Shown: positions 25,633-33,829 of the stretch, in pieces
Position numbering within the stretch: position 1 is the stretch's first letter
Layout: each line of letters opens with the position of its first letter
Assembly (NCBI GenBank): GCA_965243285.1
Contig: OZ251537.1
Location: 2,728,001-2,792,000, forward strand
Reading direction: 5' to 3'
Source: JAHRAW01 sp965243285
GTDB lineage: Bacteria; Pseudomonadota; Gammaproteobacteria; Arenicellales; Poriferihabitantaceae
DNA length: 64,000 bases
Translations under genes and position numbers: made by a program
Notes under the pieces: generated by a model
The model's database searches: none
Told to the model about the DNA's origin: nothing
Seen by the model: only the letters and a program-made list of their open reading frames with translations

Positions 25633-27171
25633 GTGATGATACCCCATCGAACAAGCCGCGCTGGCGGGCGTAGCGGGCGCGCCGAATCCCGCCGCCGCGC
25701 GCCGGCCGCCGCGCCCTACATCACCCGCGCCCTGCCGCCCTATGAATTACTGAGCGACGAGGGCTTGACGCGCATCGAGCACCACGCCGACGCCATCTTA
25801 TGCGAGTTCGGCCTCGAAATTCGCGGCGACCCAGTGGCCCTCGATTTATTCCGCCAAGCCGGCGCCGACTTATGCGGCCAGCGGCTGAAATTCCCGCCAG
25901 GGCTGGTCAAGCACCTCGTACAACGCTCAACCCCGGCGCAATTCACCCACACGGCGCGCAATCCGGCGCGTTCGGTGAGAATCGGCGGCGCGCACACCGC
26001 GTTGGCGCCGGCCTACGGCTCGCCCTTCGTGCGCGATTTGGCCGGCGGTCGCCGCTACGGTACGCTGGATGATTTCCGCAACTTCGTCAAACTCGCTTAC
26101 ATCAACCCGCACTTGCATTATTCCGGCGGCACGGTGTGCGAGCCCTGCGACATCGCCGTAAACCATCGCCATCTCGACATGGTCTACGCCCACATGCGCT
26201 ACTCGGATAAGCCCTTTATGGGCGCCGTCACCACCGCGCAACGCGCCGCCGAAGCCATCGCCATGTGCCGCTTGTTGTTCGGCGCCGACAGCGTAGCGCG
26301 CCGCTGCGTAATACTCGGCAATGTCAATGTCAACTCGCCGTTGGTGTATGACGGCATGGTGTCGCGGGTGATTCGCACCTACGCCGCGGCCGGCCAAGGC
26401 GTGGTCATCTGCCCGTTTATTCTCGGCGGCGCCATGGGGCCGGTCACGCCGGCGGCTGCCATCGCCCAAGCGCACGCCGAAGCCATGGTCGGCGTGGCAT
26501 TAACGCAGTTGGTGCGCCCCGGCGTCGCCGCCATCTACGGTAATTTTTTGACCACTATGTCGTTGCGCTCCGGCGCCCCGACCTTCGGCCAGCCGGAAGC
26601 CATGTTGGCGTATATGGCGGTCGGCCAGTTGGCGCGACGGCTCGGCGTGCCGTTGCGCTGCGGCGGCGCCTTCACCGCGTCGAAAACCGGCGACGCCCAA
26701 GCGGCCCAAGAGAGCGCGCAATCGCTATTGCCGGCGCTGCTGTCGGGCGCGAATTTTGTGCTGCACGCCGCCGGCTGGCTGGAAGGCGGCCTCACCATGG
26801 GCTATGAAAAATTCATCCAAGACGCCGACCGCTGCGGCATGATGGCGAAAATGATGCGCGGTTTATCGCTGGAAGCCGAAGATTTCGCCCTCGATGCCTA
26901 CCGCGAAACCGCCCACGGCCAACACTTTCTCGGCGCCGCCCACACCATGCGCCACTACGCCACCGCCTTCTACGAATCCCCCATCGCCGACAGTAATTCC
27001 TACGAACAATGGCACGCCGAAGGTGAACTCAACGATGAACAACGCGCCCACGCGATATGGCAACGGCAACTCAAAGAGTATCAAGCGCCAGCCATAGACC
27101 CGGCCATCGACGAGACGCTGTTGGATTACATGGCGAAGATAAAAGCCAGCCGAAAAGCGATGTGGTATTGA
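25633..27171 (+). CDS. Trimethylamine methyltransferase family (MttB-like) protein 1
   Basis: 512 residues of the MttB superfamily of corrinoid-protein methyltransferases. Visible landmarks: GLTRIEHHADAILCEFGLEI, the segment CEPCDIAVNHRHLDMVYAHM, GNVNVNSPLVYDG, PFILGGAMGPVTPAAAIAQ and GWLEGGLTMGYEKFI. The reading frame has no internal TAG, so it is the non-pyrrolysine branch, members of which demethylate quaternary amines such as glycine betaine; substrate is not deducible here. A basic N-terminus (about 1-27) is not conserved. No corrinoid protein gene is adjacent. A second paralogue lies at 33813-35333. Confidence 0.9.
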   Translation: MMIPHRTSRAGGRSGRAESRRRAPAAAPYITRALPPYELLSDEGLTRIEHHADAILCEFGLEIRGDPVALDLFRQAGADLCGQRLKFPPGLVKHLVQRSTPAQFTHTARNPARSVRIGGAHTALAPAYGSPFVRDLAGGRRYGTLDDFRNFVKLAYINPHLHYSGGTVCEPCDIAVNHRHLDMVYAHMRYSDKPFMGAVTTAQRAAEAIAMCRLLFGADSVARRCVILGNVNVNSPLVYDGMVSRVIRTYAAAGQGVVICPFILGGAMGPVTPAAAIAQAHAEAMVGVALTQLVRPGVAAIYGNFLTTMSLRSGAPTFGQPEAMLAYMAVGQLARRLGVPLRCGGAFTASKTGDAQAAQESAQSLLPALLSGANFVLHAAGWLEGGLTMGYEKFIQDADRCGMMAKMMRGLSLEAEDFALDAYRETAHGQHFLGAAHTMRHYATAFYESPIADSNSYEQWHAEGELNDEQRAHAIWQRQLKEYQAPAIDPAIDETLLDYMAKIKASRKAMWY

Positions 27172-27207
27172 TGGGTTTGAGTTTAAATTTAAGGTTGAGT
27201 TAACAAA

Positions 27208-27240
27208 AAAACACTCGACTCGCATCGGGCGTTTTTTGTT
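27208..27240 (+). terminator. Probable intrinsic terminator after the first MttB-like gene
   Basis: AAAACACTCG pairs with CGGGCGTTTT (one mismatch, one wobble) around an eight-base loop, and is followed by a T-rich run. It lies 36 bases past the stop codon. Confidence 0.5.
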
Positions 27241-27288
27241 TTTTGGTATTGAGAAAATCTTACCGCTAATCGGGGTTTATCTTAGTTA

Positions 27289-28356
27289 TTAATGCCTGAT
27301 GGTTTCGAACAAAATTCCATGCCGGTAAACTTCAGTTTTGCGAGTTACTACATACCCAATCTTGCGTGTCACCTCCCAACGCCCATGCTTTTGGTTATTT
27401 CTGTAATTTCCTGCCCTTATTTCTCCATTTGTATCAGAGAAAATATCTACCTCATTCCACTTTCCATCCTTTTTATCGTTTTTATAATTGCCTTGATAAG
27501 TGCAACGTTCAAATTCGCATACAAGTACCGAATGCCCATTTTTTTTACCGCCTTTGAAATTAGCCACAAATATTTTTTCACGACCAAAGTCAAACGACCA
27601 TTCACCACATTTTTTGCCATTTAGTATATAGCCACTTTCTGCAATCCCAAATCTATTCTTTTCTACCCATTCACCATGAGATTCGCAACGAATGTCACTA
27701 TCTCGTCCAGTAGAAACCGTGCTATTTCTCGATTCATCACGCCGACCACCCGAACCAAGTTGTTCAGATCTAATATATCCACTAGTGATTGCTGCCAATC
27801 GGTCCCGCTTGGCCGGATGAGTTCGAGATCCGTAGTCGCTACCGATGGTATTCATTGCCACTAACGCATCGTTCAAACTGCCGCCAATTTTTTGAATCAT
27901 CGCCCCTGAATACTCATCCGCCTCTAGCTCTGTGGAAGGTCGGCTCCCCCCATCCTCCAAAGTATGGCCTTGCAAGTGATGGCCTATTTCATGTGCCATT
28001 ATGCTAATCGCCGCCCACTTGCTGCCGGTTCTACTTCGCATATCTCGCATGAAGCGCTGGTTATACAAAATGTAACGTTTACCGAATCGCACCGCCGCCG
28101 CCGCATTCGGCACCCCGGCGGCGTGGATTTTAAAATTCGGTCGCAATCCGGAGTGATCCAAAATATCGGCGATAATTTTCTCCGCTTCCGCATCCGAACG
28201 AAAAGAGGTCACGCTATATGGCATAGATTCGCCAAAATAACTGCACGAATCGCCGACGGCAATGCTTTCATACTGCGCCCATGCTGGGAGCATAGTTCCC
28301 GCCAATCCAATTGCCGTCAACATTGAAATCAACCGCCTGTACTTTATGTGTTTCAT
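27289..28356 (-). CDS. Secreted M48-like metalloprotease domain with C-terminal MORN-like repeats
   Basis: 355 residues from the ATG at 28356, with a signal peptide ending at about PAWA-Q28. A gluzincin zinc site HEIGHH is at residues 122-127, and ELEADEYSG at about 143-151 provides the third ligand, as in M48-type peptidases. The C-terminal third (about 225-350) has repeats with the pattern G-x-K-x-G-x-W (KKCGEW, KKNGHS, KKDGKW, QKHGRW), resembling the MORN-variant repeats of surface or toxin proteins. Length and domain pairing are unusual for housekeeping M48 proteins. Exported to the periplasm or cell surface; substrate unknown. Confidence 0.8.
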   Translation of the reverse strand: MKHIKYRRLISMLTAIGLAGTMLPAWAQYESIAVGDSCSYFGESMPYSVTSFRSDAEAEKIIADILDHSGLRPNFKIHAAGVPNAAAAVRFGKRYILYNQRFMRDMRSRTGSKWAAISIMAHEIGHHLQGHTLEDGGSRPSTELEADEYSGAMIQKIGGSLNDALVAMNTIGSDYGSRTHPAKRDRLAAITSGYIRSEQLGSGGRRDESRNSTVSTGRDSDIRCESHGEWVEKNRFGIAESGYILNGKKCGEWSFDFGREKIFVANFKGGKKNGHSVLVCEFERCTYQGNYKNDKKDGKWNEVDIFSDTNGEIRAGNYRNNQKHGRWEVTRKIGYVVTRKTEVYRHGILFETIRH

Positions 28357-28443
28357 TTTTTTACTAATAATTAGAATTTTATAGCAGATATGCCCAATCA
28401 CTTTATTAAAGTCAACGCCACTTTCATAAGATCATGTACACAC

Positions 28444-28530
28444 GCATGGGCAAAAAAAGGCAGCCGGGGGAATATGCATCTGGTGATGCATATTCAGAGG
28501 AACGCAATGGGCAACTTTCCCAACCGCAGA
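28444..28530. ncRNA. Structured repeat downstream of DUF3800 (copy 1)
   Basis: About 87 bases, closely related to 29341-29429 in the same orientation. It contains hairpin TATGCAT-CTGGTG-ATGCATA and a second stem TGGG…CCCA. Relative to the other copy, the outermost pair of the first stem changes from C-G to T-A, keeping the pairing, while the loops differ. Conserved RNA motifs next to DUF3800 genes have been reported, so this may be such an RNA; strand is unknown, and a DNA recombination site is the alternative. Confidence 0.5.
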
Positions 28531-28549
28531 CACGGGTTGCGATTAAATT

Positions 28550-29320
28550 TCATCTAATCTGTTTGTTTTTCATTATCGGCGGGGGGGTTATGCATGCCAA
28601 ACACATGCACTTTGGGTCGTGTTTTTGTTTGTGGGATAGGCCGTGGATAACGCCGTCGGCTTGGTCAAATTTTGATGCGATTACATCGAAGTAGTGGGTG
28701 TCTTTGGCGTTGTAGCGGCGGAATACTGCATAGGCCACATGGTCGGCGAGTTGCACCACGCGCGAGGCGTGGGAATCTACGCACAGGGTTATGTCGGCGA
28801 TGTAGCGAATCGCGCCCGATTGGGTGCCATGGGCGCGAAAATCCTGCGTCATATTCCGCAACAATGGGGCGTAGGAACATTCATCGATAATCAACAGCCC
28901 GCGTTGCTGGTCGCCGTCGTTGTTAAGGCGTCTGAGATAAAGATCAAAACGATTGACGATTTCTTCGAACGCCACCGCCATGGAGTTTTGCTCCGGGAAT
29001 GATGCCTTGTGCACGGCGCACGCAAAAGCGCGCACGGAAGCATGCGATTCGCGCAATACATCGAGTACGGATTTGATAACTAACTGCGCTGCTGGGCGCT
29101 CCAACCCGCCCCATACGGTGTTCCGGCGGCGTGAGAAAATTTCCGATGCGTGGAATTCAACGCCGTGCGGATCTTGCGGGCAAATACCTTCGGCGAGGTG
29201 ATCTAATTTTTGCGTGAGGTGATGTACTTGCGCTTCGAATACCGACACCCCGCCGAGAACAAGATAATCTTCCCTAGGGTTGCTTACCGAACCAGAGTCG
29301 TCTAAATAGAGTATGTGCAT
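28550..29320 (-). CDS. DUF3800 domain protein
   Basis: 256 residues. DUF3800 marks: YLDDSGS at the N-terminus (D7, D8), an E in VEFHASEIF, LLIIDECSY, and QLADHVAYAVFRRYN near the C-terminus. The acidic residues suggest an RNase-H-like nuclease fold; the family is of unknown function and is frequent in mobile and defence regions. The gene is flanked on both sides by the structured direct repeats at 28444-28530 and 29341-29429. Its start is 21 bases from the upstream repeat, so that repeat could be in its leader. Confidence 0.88.
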   Translation of the reverse strand: MHILYLDDSGSVSNPREDYLVLGGVSVFEAQVHHLTQKLDHLAEGICPQDPHGVEFHASEIFSRRRNTVWGGLERPAAQLVIKSVLDVLRESHASVRAFACAVHKASFPEQNSMAVAFEEIVNRFDLYLRRLNNDGDQQRGLLIIDECSYAPLLRNMTQDFRAHGTQSGAIRYIADITLCVDSHASRVVQLADHVAYAVFRRYNAKDTHYFDVIASKFDQADGVIHGLSHKQKHDPKCMCLACITPPPIMKNKQIR

Positions 29321-29340
29321 GGCTTAAGTCCTTATGCAAT

Positions 29341-29429
29341 GCATGGGCAAAAAAAAGGCAGCCGGGTGAACATGCATCTGATGATGCATGCTCAGCGGAC
29401 CGCAATGGGCAGCCCTCCCAACCGCAGAG
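29341..29429. ncRNA. Structured repeat upstream of DUF3800 (copy 2)
   Basis: Pairs with the copy at 28444. It contains CATGCAT-CTGATG-ATGCATG nested in CCG…CGG, then TGGG-CAGCCCT-CCCA. The compensatory change to copy 1 in the first stem supports a selected structure. It lies in the leader of the DUF3800 gene (minus strand), but both copies share one orientation. Confidence 0.5.
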
Positions 29430-29592
29430 GCGAGTATGGGGTGGGGTGTGGGGGGATGTCAAGAGGAAATTGGGGGTAAATTAGGGTTTTTGGGCTTAAA
29501 ATTCGGTTTTATCCCTAAAATTTCAGTTTATGTCGTAAATTTGTTCATTATTTATGCTAATTATTCTTAAATCTTCCGTCTAATCTCCCGTC

Positions 29593-32022
29593 ATGACCAC
29601 TCCCCTCCCCTCGCACGCTCGGGTCGTTATCATCGGCGGCGGCGTGGTCGGTTGCAGCATTTTGTTTCACCTTGCCAAGTTGGGGTGGCGGGATGTGGTA
29701 TTGCTGGAGCGGGGGGCGCTGGCTTGCGGCTCGTCATGGCATGCCGCCGGCATGATTCACACCATTAGTTCGGACCCGAACATCTCCAAACTGCAGGGCT
29801 ATACCATCGAGTTGTATGCGGAGGTGGAGCAGTTGTCGGGGCAGTCGGTGGGGCATCAGCAAACCGGCGGTTTTTATCTCGCTTCGACTCCTGAGCGGCT
29901 GGATTATCTCAAGCAAGAGCGCTCCAAAGCGCGCTATATGGGGCTCGAGCAAGAGTTCGTTTCGTTGCGCGAGGTGGCGGAAATGCACCCGTTAATCGAG
30001 CCGAAACATTATCTCGGCGCGCTGTACGACCCGCTGGACGGACACATCGACCCCAGCGGCGTCACCCTCGCCTACGCCCGCGCCGCGCAGGCGCTCGGGG
30101 CAAGTTATCACTGCGACACGCCGGTGCAAACAACCCGTCAGCGCGCCGATGGCAGTTGGGATGTGGGCACCGCGCGCGGCCGCGTAAACGCGCAGATTTT
30201 GGTGAACGCGGCCGGGCTGTGGGCGCGCGAGGTCGGGCATCTGGCCGGGGTGAATCTGCCGGTGGCGCCCATGGAGCATCAATATCTCATCACCGAGCCC
30301 ATCGCCGAGATAGAACGCGCGACCACCACCCTGCCCTGCGGCGTGGATTACGAATCCAACTTATATTTTCGCCAGCAGGGTGATGGGTTATTGCTCGGTA
30401 CTTATGAGCCGCAGGCGAGGCCATGGATGCCCGCCGCCACGCCGCAGGATTTCGGCCAGGAATTGCTGCCATCCGACCTCGACCGTATCGCCGGCCAGTT
30501 GCAACTCGCCTTCGAGCGCATTCCGGCCTTGGCGCGCGCCGGCATCAAAAATGTGGTGTGCGGCCCCTTCACCTTCGGGCCCGATGGCAACCCCATGATC
30601 GGCCCCGTGCCGGGCATGAAAAACTACTGGGCCGCGGTGGGGGTGATGGCGGGCTTCTGCCAAGCCGGCGGCGTCGGGCTGTGTTTGGCGCAGTGGATGA
30701 TAGACGGCGAGCCGGCGGTGGATGTGGCGGCTATGGACATCGCCCGCTTCGGCGCGTACGCCACGCATGAATACGGCGCCATCAAGGCGGCGGAAAACTA
30801 CACCCGGCGCTTCCAAATCAGTTATCCCAACGAGGAATTACCGCTCGGCCGGCCGCAAAAAACCACCGCGTTATACGACCGGTTGCGCGCCCAAGGGGCC
30901 GTGATGGGGGTCAGTTTCGGGCTCGAACACATGTTGTGGGGCGCTGATTCCGCGGCCGATGCGGTGGAGATTCCCACCTTGAGACGCGCCAACTCCTTCG
31001 CCGCCGTGGCCGCTGAAGTACGCGCCGTGCGCACTGCAGTGGGCGCGGTGGAAATCGCCAATTTCGCCCAGCATGAATTCAGCGGCCCCGGCGCTGCCGC
31101 CTTTCTCGACCACATGTTGGCGGCCAAATTGCCGCCAGTCGGCCGCCTCGCCCTCACCCCCATGCTCACCCCCAAGGGGCGGCTGTATGGCGATTTATCG
31201 GTCGCCCGGCTTGGCCACCAGCGCTTCATGTTGTTCGGCTCCGGCGCCGCCCAAGAGATGCACCGCCGCTGGTTCGAGCAGCATTTGCCGGCCGACGGCA
31301 GCGTCCGCTACCGCCATGCGTCCGATGACTATCACGGCATCGCCATCGCCGGCCCGCAATCGCGCCAGTTGCTGACGCGCATCACCCGCCTTGATGTTTC
31401 CACCGAAGCATTTCCCTTTCGCGCCATCCGGGCGGTAGCAGTAGGCGGCATTCCGGCGCTGCTGGCGCGCATCTCGTTCTCCGGCGAGCTCGGTTATGAA
31501 ATCTACTGCGCCCCGCCCTATCAGTTGAAATTGTACCAATCCATCTGCGCCGCCAGTGAGGATTTGGGCTTGCGAATGTACGGCGCCCGCGCTTTGATGT
31601 CGCTGCGGTTGGAAAAAAACTGGGGCGCCTGGGGGCTGGATTATCGCCCCGATTTCACCGCCGAGGAGGCCGGTTTAAGTCATTTTATTGATTTTAACAA
31701 AGCCGATTTCATCGGTCGCGCCGCGGCCTTCGAAGCCCGTCGCCACGGCGCCGCCAAAACACTCGTGGCCCTCAGCGTACAAGCCGATGACGCCGACGCC
31801 CACCGCGACGAAGCCATCTTCCATAATGGTGAATGCATAGGCTTCGTAACCTCCGGCGGCTACGCCCACCACTGCCAACTCAGCCTGGCACTGGGCTATG
31901 TACCCACGGAATTGGCGAGTCACGGCGCACAATTCGAGGTCGAAATGCTCGGCGAACTGCGTCCGGCCAGGTTGCTGGCAAAACCACCCTATGACCCCAC
32001 CGGCGATAAAATGCGGGCGTGA
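29593..32022 (+). CDS. FAD-dependent dimethylglycine/sarcosine dehydrogenase-like protein
   Basis: 809 residues: an N-terminal DAO-type FAD domain (VVIIGGGVVGCSILFHLAKL) with the SSWHAAGM motif whose histidine is the covalent FAD site in dimethylglycine and sarcosine dehydrogenases, an FAO_M linker, and a C-terminal GcvT (aminomethyltransferase) domain with SGELGYEIYC and LRLEKNWGAWG that passes the released one-carbon unit to tetrahydrofolate. It oxidatively demethylates an N-methylated glycine; exact substrate is not certain. With the MttB-family genes on both sides it fits stepwise demethylation of glycine betaine or similar. The ATG at 29593 is the only good start. Confidence 0.92.
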   Translation: MTTPLPSHARVVIIGGGVVGCSILFHLAKLGWRDVVLLERGALACGSSWHAAGMIHTISSDPNISKLQGYTIELYAEVEQLSGQSVGHQQTGGFYLASTPERLDYLKQERSKARYMGLEQEFVSLREVAEMHPLIEPKHYLGALYDPLDGHIDPSGVTLAYARAAQALGASYHCDTPVQTTRQRADGSWDVGTARGRVNAQILVNAAGLWAREVGHLAGVNLPVAPMEHQYLITEPIAEIERATTTLPCGVDYESNLYFRQQGDGLLLGTYEPQARPWMPAATPQDFGQELLPSDLDRIAGQLQLAFERIPALARAGIKNVVCGPFTFGPDGNPMIGPVPGMKNYWAAVGVMAGFCQAGGVGLCLAQWMIDGEPAVDVAAMDIARFGAYATHEYGAIKAAENYTRRFQISYPNEELPLGRPQKTTALYDRLRAQGAVMGVSFGLEHMLWGADSAADAVEIPTLRRANSFAAVAAEVRAVRTAVGAVEIANFAQHEFSGPGAAAFLDHMLAAKLPPVGRLALTPMLTPKGRLYGDLSVARLGHQRFMLFGSGAAQEMHRRWFEQHLPADGSVRYRHASDDYHGIAIAGPQSRQLLTRITRLDVSTEAFPFRAIRAVAVGGIPALLARISFSGELGYEIYCAPPYQLKLYQSICAASEDLGLRMYGARALMSLRLEKNWGAWGLDYRPDFTAEEAGLSHFIDFNKADFIGRAAAFEARRHGAAKTLVALSVQADDADAHRDEAIFHNGECIGFVTSGGYAHHCQLSLALGYVPTELASHGAQFEVEMLGELRPARLLAKPPYDPTGDKMRA

Positions 32023-32169
32023 TGGCGGCAATGCTCGGGGGTTGATTTTGGCTTTGGCTTTAACTTTTGGCCTTTCGCTTTATCCTTACAAATCTTCACC
32101 CCAACAGATGCAAAAAGAAGTGAACAGCAACAGCCCCCCTCACCAATCCCGCCCTACTCCGAATCCCTT
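32023..32169. other. Short intergenic stretch with degenerate repeat
   Basis: Contains TTTGGCTTTGGCTTTAAC and a CCCC/GGGG-poor version of the low-complexity composite found near palindromic repeats. No gene. Confidence 0.4.
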
Positions 32170-32853
32170 ATGCCCTCGCCCGCCCGCCCGCCGGCCACCC
32201 ATATTTTGTTCGATATGGATGGCGTATTGCTCGATACCGAGCCGATTTATACCGAAGTCACCGCCAAAATAGTGGCGCAGTTCGGCAAAACCTACGACTG
32301 GAGCGTCAAAAGCCACATGATCGGCCGCCCAGCGTTGGATGCGGCGCGTTATTTGGTGCAAACCTTAGATTTGCCCATCAGCGCCGAGGACTATTTGGCG
32401 CAGCGCGATGCCATGTTGCAGCGCGGTTTCGCGACTTGTTCCGCCATGCCCGGCGCCGAGGCCTTGGTGAGACGCCTGCACGGCGGCGGCGTGCCCATGG
32501 CGGTGGCGACCAGTTCATCGCGCCCCATGGTGGCGATAAAAACCGCCCGCCACGCGTGGTTCGACTTATTCACCGCCGTGGTGAGCGGCGATGACGCAGC
32601 GGTGGCCCACGGCAAGCCGGCGCCGGATATTTTTATCGAGGCCGCGGCCCGCATCGGCGCGCCGCCGGCATCTACGCTGGTATTCGAAGATTCCCCGGCC
32701 GGGCTGGCCGCAGGAATCGCCGCCAACATGCGCGTAATCGCCATCCCCGACCCGCATATGGACAAAAATCGCTACCCGGGGGCGGATTTAATCATCGCTT
32801 CGCTGGCGGATTTTTCGCCGGCGGATTATGGCTTGCCGGTGGCCGAGGAATAA
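32170..32853 (+). CDS. HAD-superfamily (subfamily IA) phosphatase
   Basis: 227 residues with all HAD motifs: FDMDGVLLDTEP (motif I, nucleophile D), AVATSSSRP (motif II), GKPAPDIF (motif III lysine) and VFEDSPAG (motif IV). The helical cap after motif I is type C1, as in beta-phosphoglucomutase and pseudouridine-5'-phosphatase-like proteins. A sugar- or nucleotide-phosphate substrate is likely but cannot be specified. It is followed by a convergent hisA-like gene 11 bases away. Confidence 0.9.
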   Translation: MPSPARPPATHILFDMDGVLLDTEPIYTEVTAKIVAQFGKTYDWSVKSHMIGRPALDAARYLVQTLDLPISAEDYLAQRDAMLQRGFATCSAMPGAEALVRRLHGGGVPMAVATSSSRPMVAIKTARHAWFDLFTAVVSGDDAAVAHGKPAPDIFIEAAARIGAPPASTLVFEDSPAGLAAGIAANMRVIAIPDPHMDKNRYPGADLIIASLADFSPADYGLPVAEE

Positions 32854-32864
32854 CGCCGCCGGCC

Positions 32865-33608
32865 TCAAATCAACGCCGCTTCGGTGGTTTTTTGGCGCGC
32901 TAACGGCAGGGCGTCTTGGAGGTCTACGGCGCCGGAAAATAGCGCCCAGCCGATGACCACGCCGGCGATGTTGGGCAGTTGGGACAGCATGGATACATCG
33001 TCCAAATTGCGCACCGTGCCGCTGGAAATCACCGGGCAATCCAATTCGGCGGCGATGTGCGTGGTGTTCGCCATGCTGCTTTCGGGCAATTCATCATAGC
33101 GGTCGATGTCGGTGTAGATGATGCCGGCGGCGCCGCTGCGCTCGAATCTTTTCGCCAACTCCAAGGCGCTGAAAGTGGACACATGCTTCCAGCCGTGCGA
33201 TACCGCCCGCCCGTCGCGGGCATCGATGCTGATGATGATGCGGTCGGGGTGATGCGCGCACACCTCCTGCACCAGCCGTTGGTCGAACACGGCGGCGGTG
33301 CCCATCACCACCCGCGCCGCGCCGTCGTTGAACCAGCCATCGATGACGCTGGCCGAGCGGATGCCGCCGCCGACCTGCACCGGAATGTTCGAATCGCGGA
33401 TGATCTCGCGGATGATGTCGGCGTTGTTGCGGTCGTTTTCAAACACGCCGTCCATGTCGATGATGTGCAGCCACTCGGCGCCGGCGCGTTCGAATTTCCG
33501 CGCCGCTTGCTGCGGCGTGATGTCAAAAATGGTCGGGTTTTCGATGCTGCCGTGCTTGAGATTCACGCACTGGCCGTTGTGCAGTTCGATGTCCGGATAA
33601 ATAATCAT
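32865..33608 (-). CDS. hisA: HisA-like isomerase paralogue
   Basis: 247-residue (beta-alpha)8 barrel of the HisA/HisF family. Both phosphate-binding halves are visible: VQVGGGIRS and ISSGTVRNLDD, plus SIDARDG at strand 5 with the second catalytic Asp. At strand 1 the canonical PAIDL is here YPDIEL; by simple alignment the first catalytic Asp is replaced by Glu and an Asp appears two residues earlier. No other his gene is nearby; instead it lies among methyltransferase and demethylase genes. It may be the sole HisA or a paralogue of altered function. Confidence 0.85.
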   Translation of the reverse strand: MIIYPDIELHNGQCVNLKHGSIENPTIFDITPQQAARKFERAGAEWLHIIDMDGVFENDRNNADIIREIIRDSNIPVQVGGGIRSASVIDGWFNDGAARVVMGTAAVFDQRLVQEVCAHHPDRIIISIDARDGRAVSHGWKHVSTFSALELAKRFERSGAAGIIYTDIDRYDELPESSMANTTHIAAELDCPVISSGTVRNLDDVSMLSQLPNIAGVVIGWALFSGAVDLQDALPLARQKTTEAALI

Positions 33609-33649
33609 GCCGGTTTCCTCAGCGAGGTGTTTTTATGTGATGGCTCGGC

Positions 33650-33829
33650 ATGATACTGCGTACGCCGCTGTTGGGCAAGGGCGATGGGGAGGGGATTCCC
33701 GCGATTCGTCGGCGCTGGCTGGCGACGCTTGGAAATCCGCCCGATGCGCATGGATTTAATTGCATCGACTCGGTGGATTTGATCGAATCCATCGAATCCA
33801 TCGCCGCCGCCTTCACCACTGCGGCTTAA
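33650..33829 (+). CDS. Possible small protein, unrecognised
   Basis: ATG at 33650 opens a 59-codon frame ending in TAA at 33827-33829, overlapping the 3' end of the opposite-strand MttB-like gene. It has an amphipathic, protein-like composition (RRRWLATLGNPPDAHGF, then IDSVDLIESIESIAAAF) and contains a 9-bp ATCGAATCC tandem. No ribosome-binding site is evident. It could also be the C-terminal remnant of a larger gene. Confidence 0.3.
   Translation: MILRTPLLGKGDGEGIPAIRRRWLATLGNPPDAHGFNCIDSVDLIESIESIAAAFTTAA

Noticed and set aside
25633..27171. Pyrrolysine-containing trimethylamine methyltransferase
   Set aside because: The reading frame is uninterrupted by TAG, so it belongs to the non-pyrrolysine branch.
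28444..28530. Integron attC site
   Set aside because: The repeats have paired hairpins but I see no attC-like core sites, no integrase, and only one gene between the copies.
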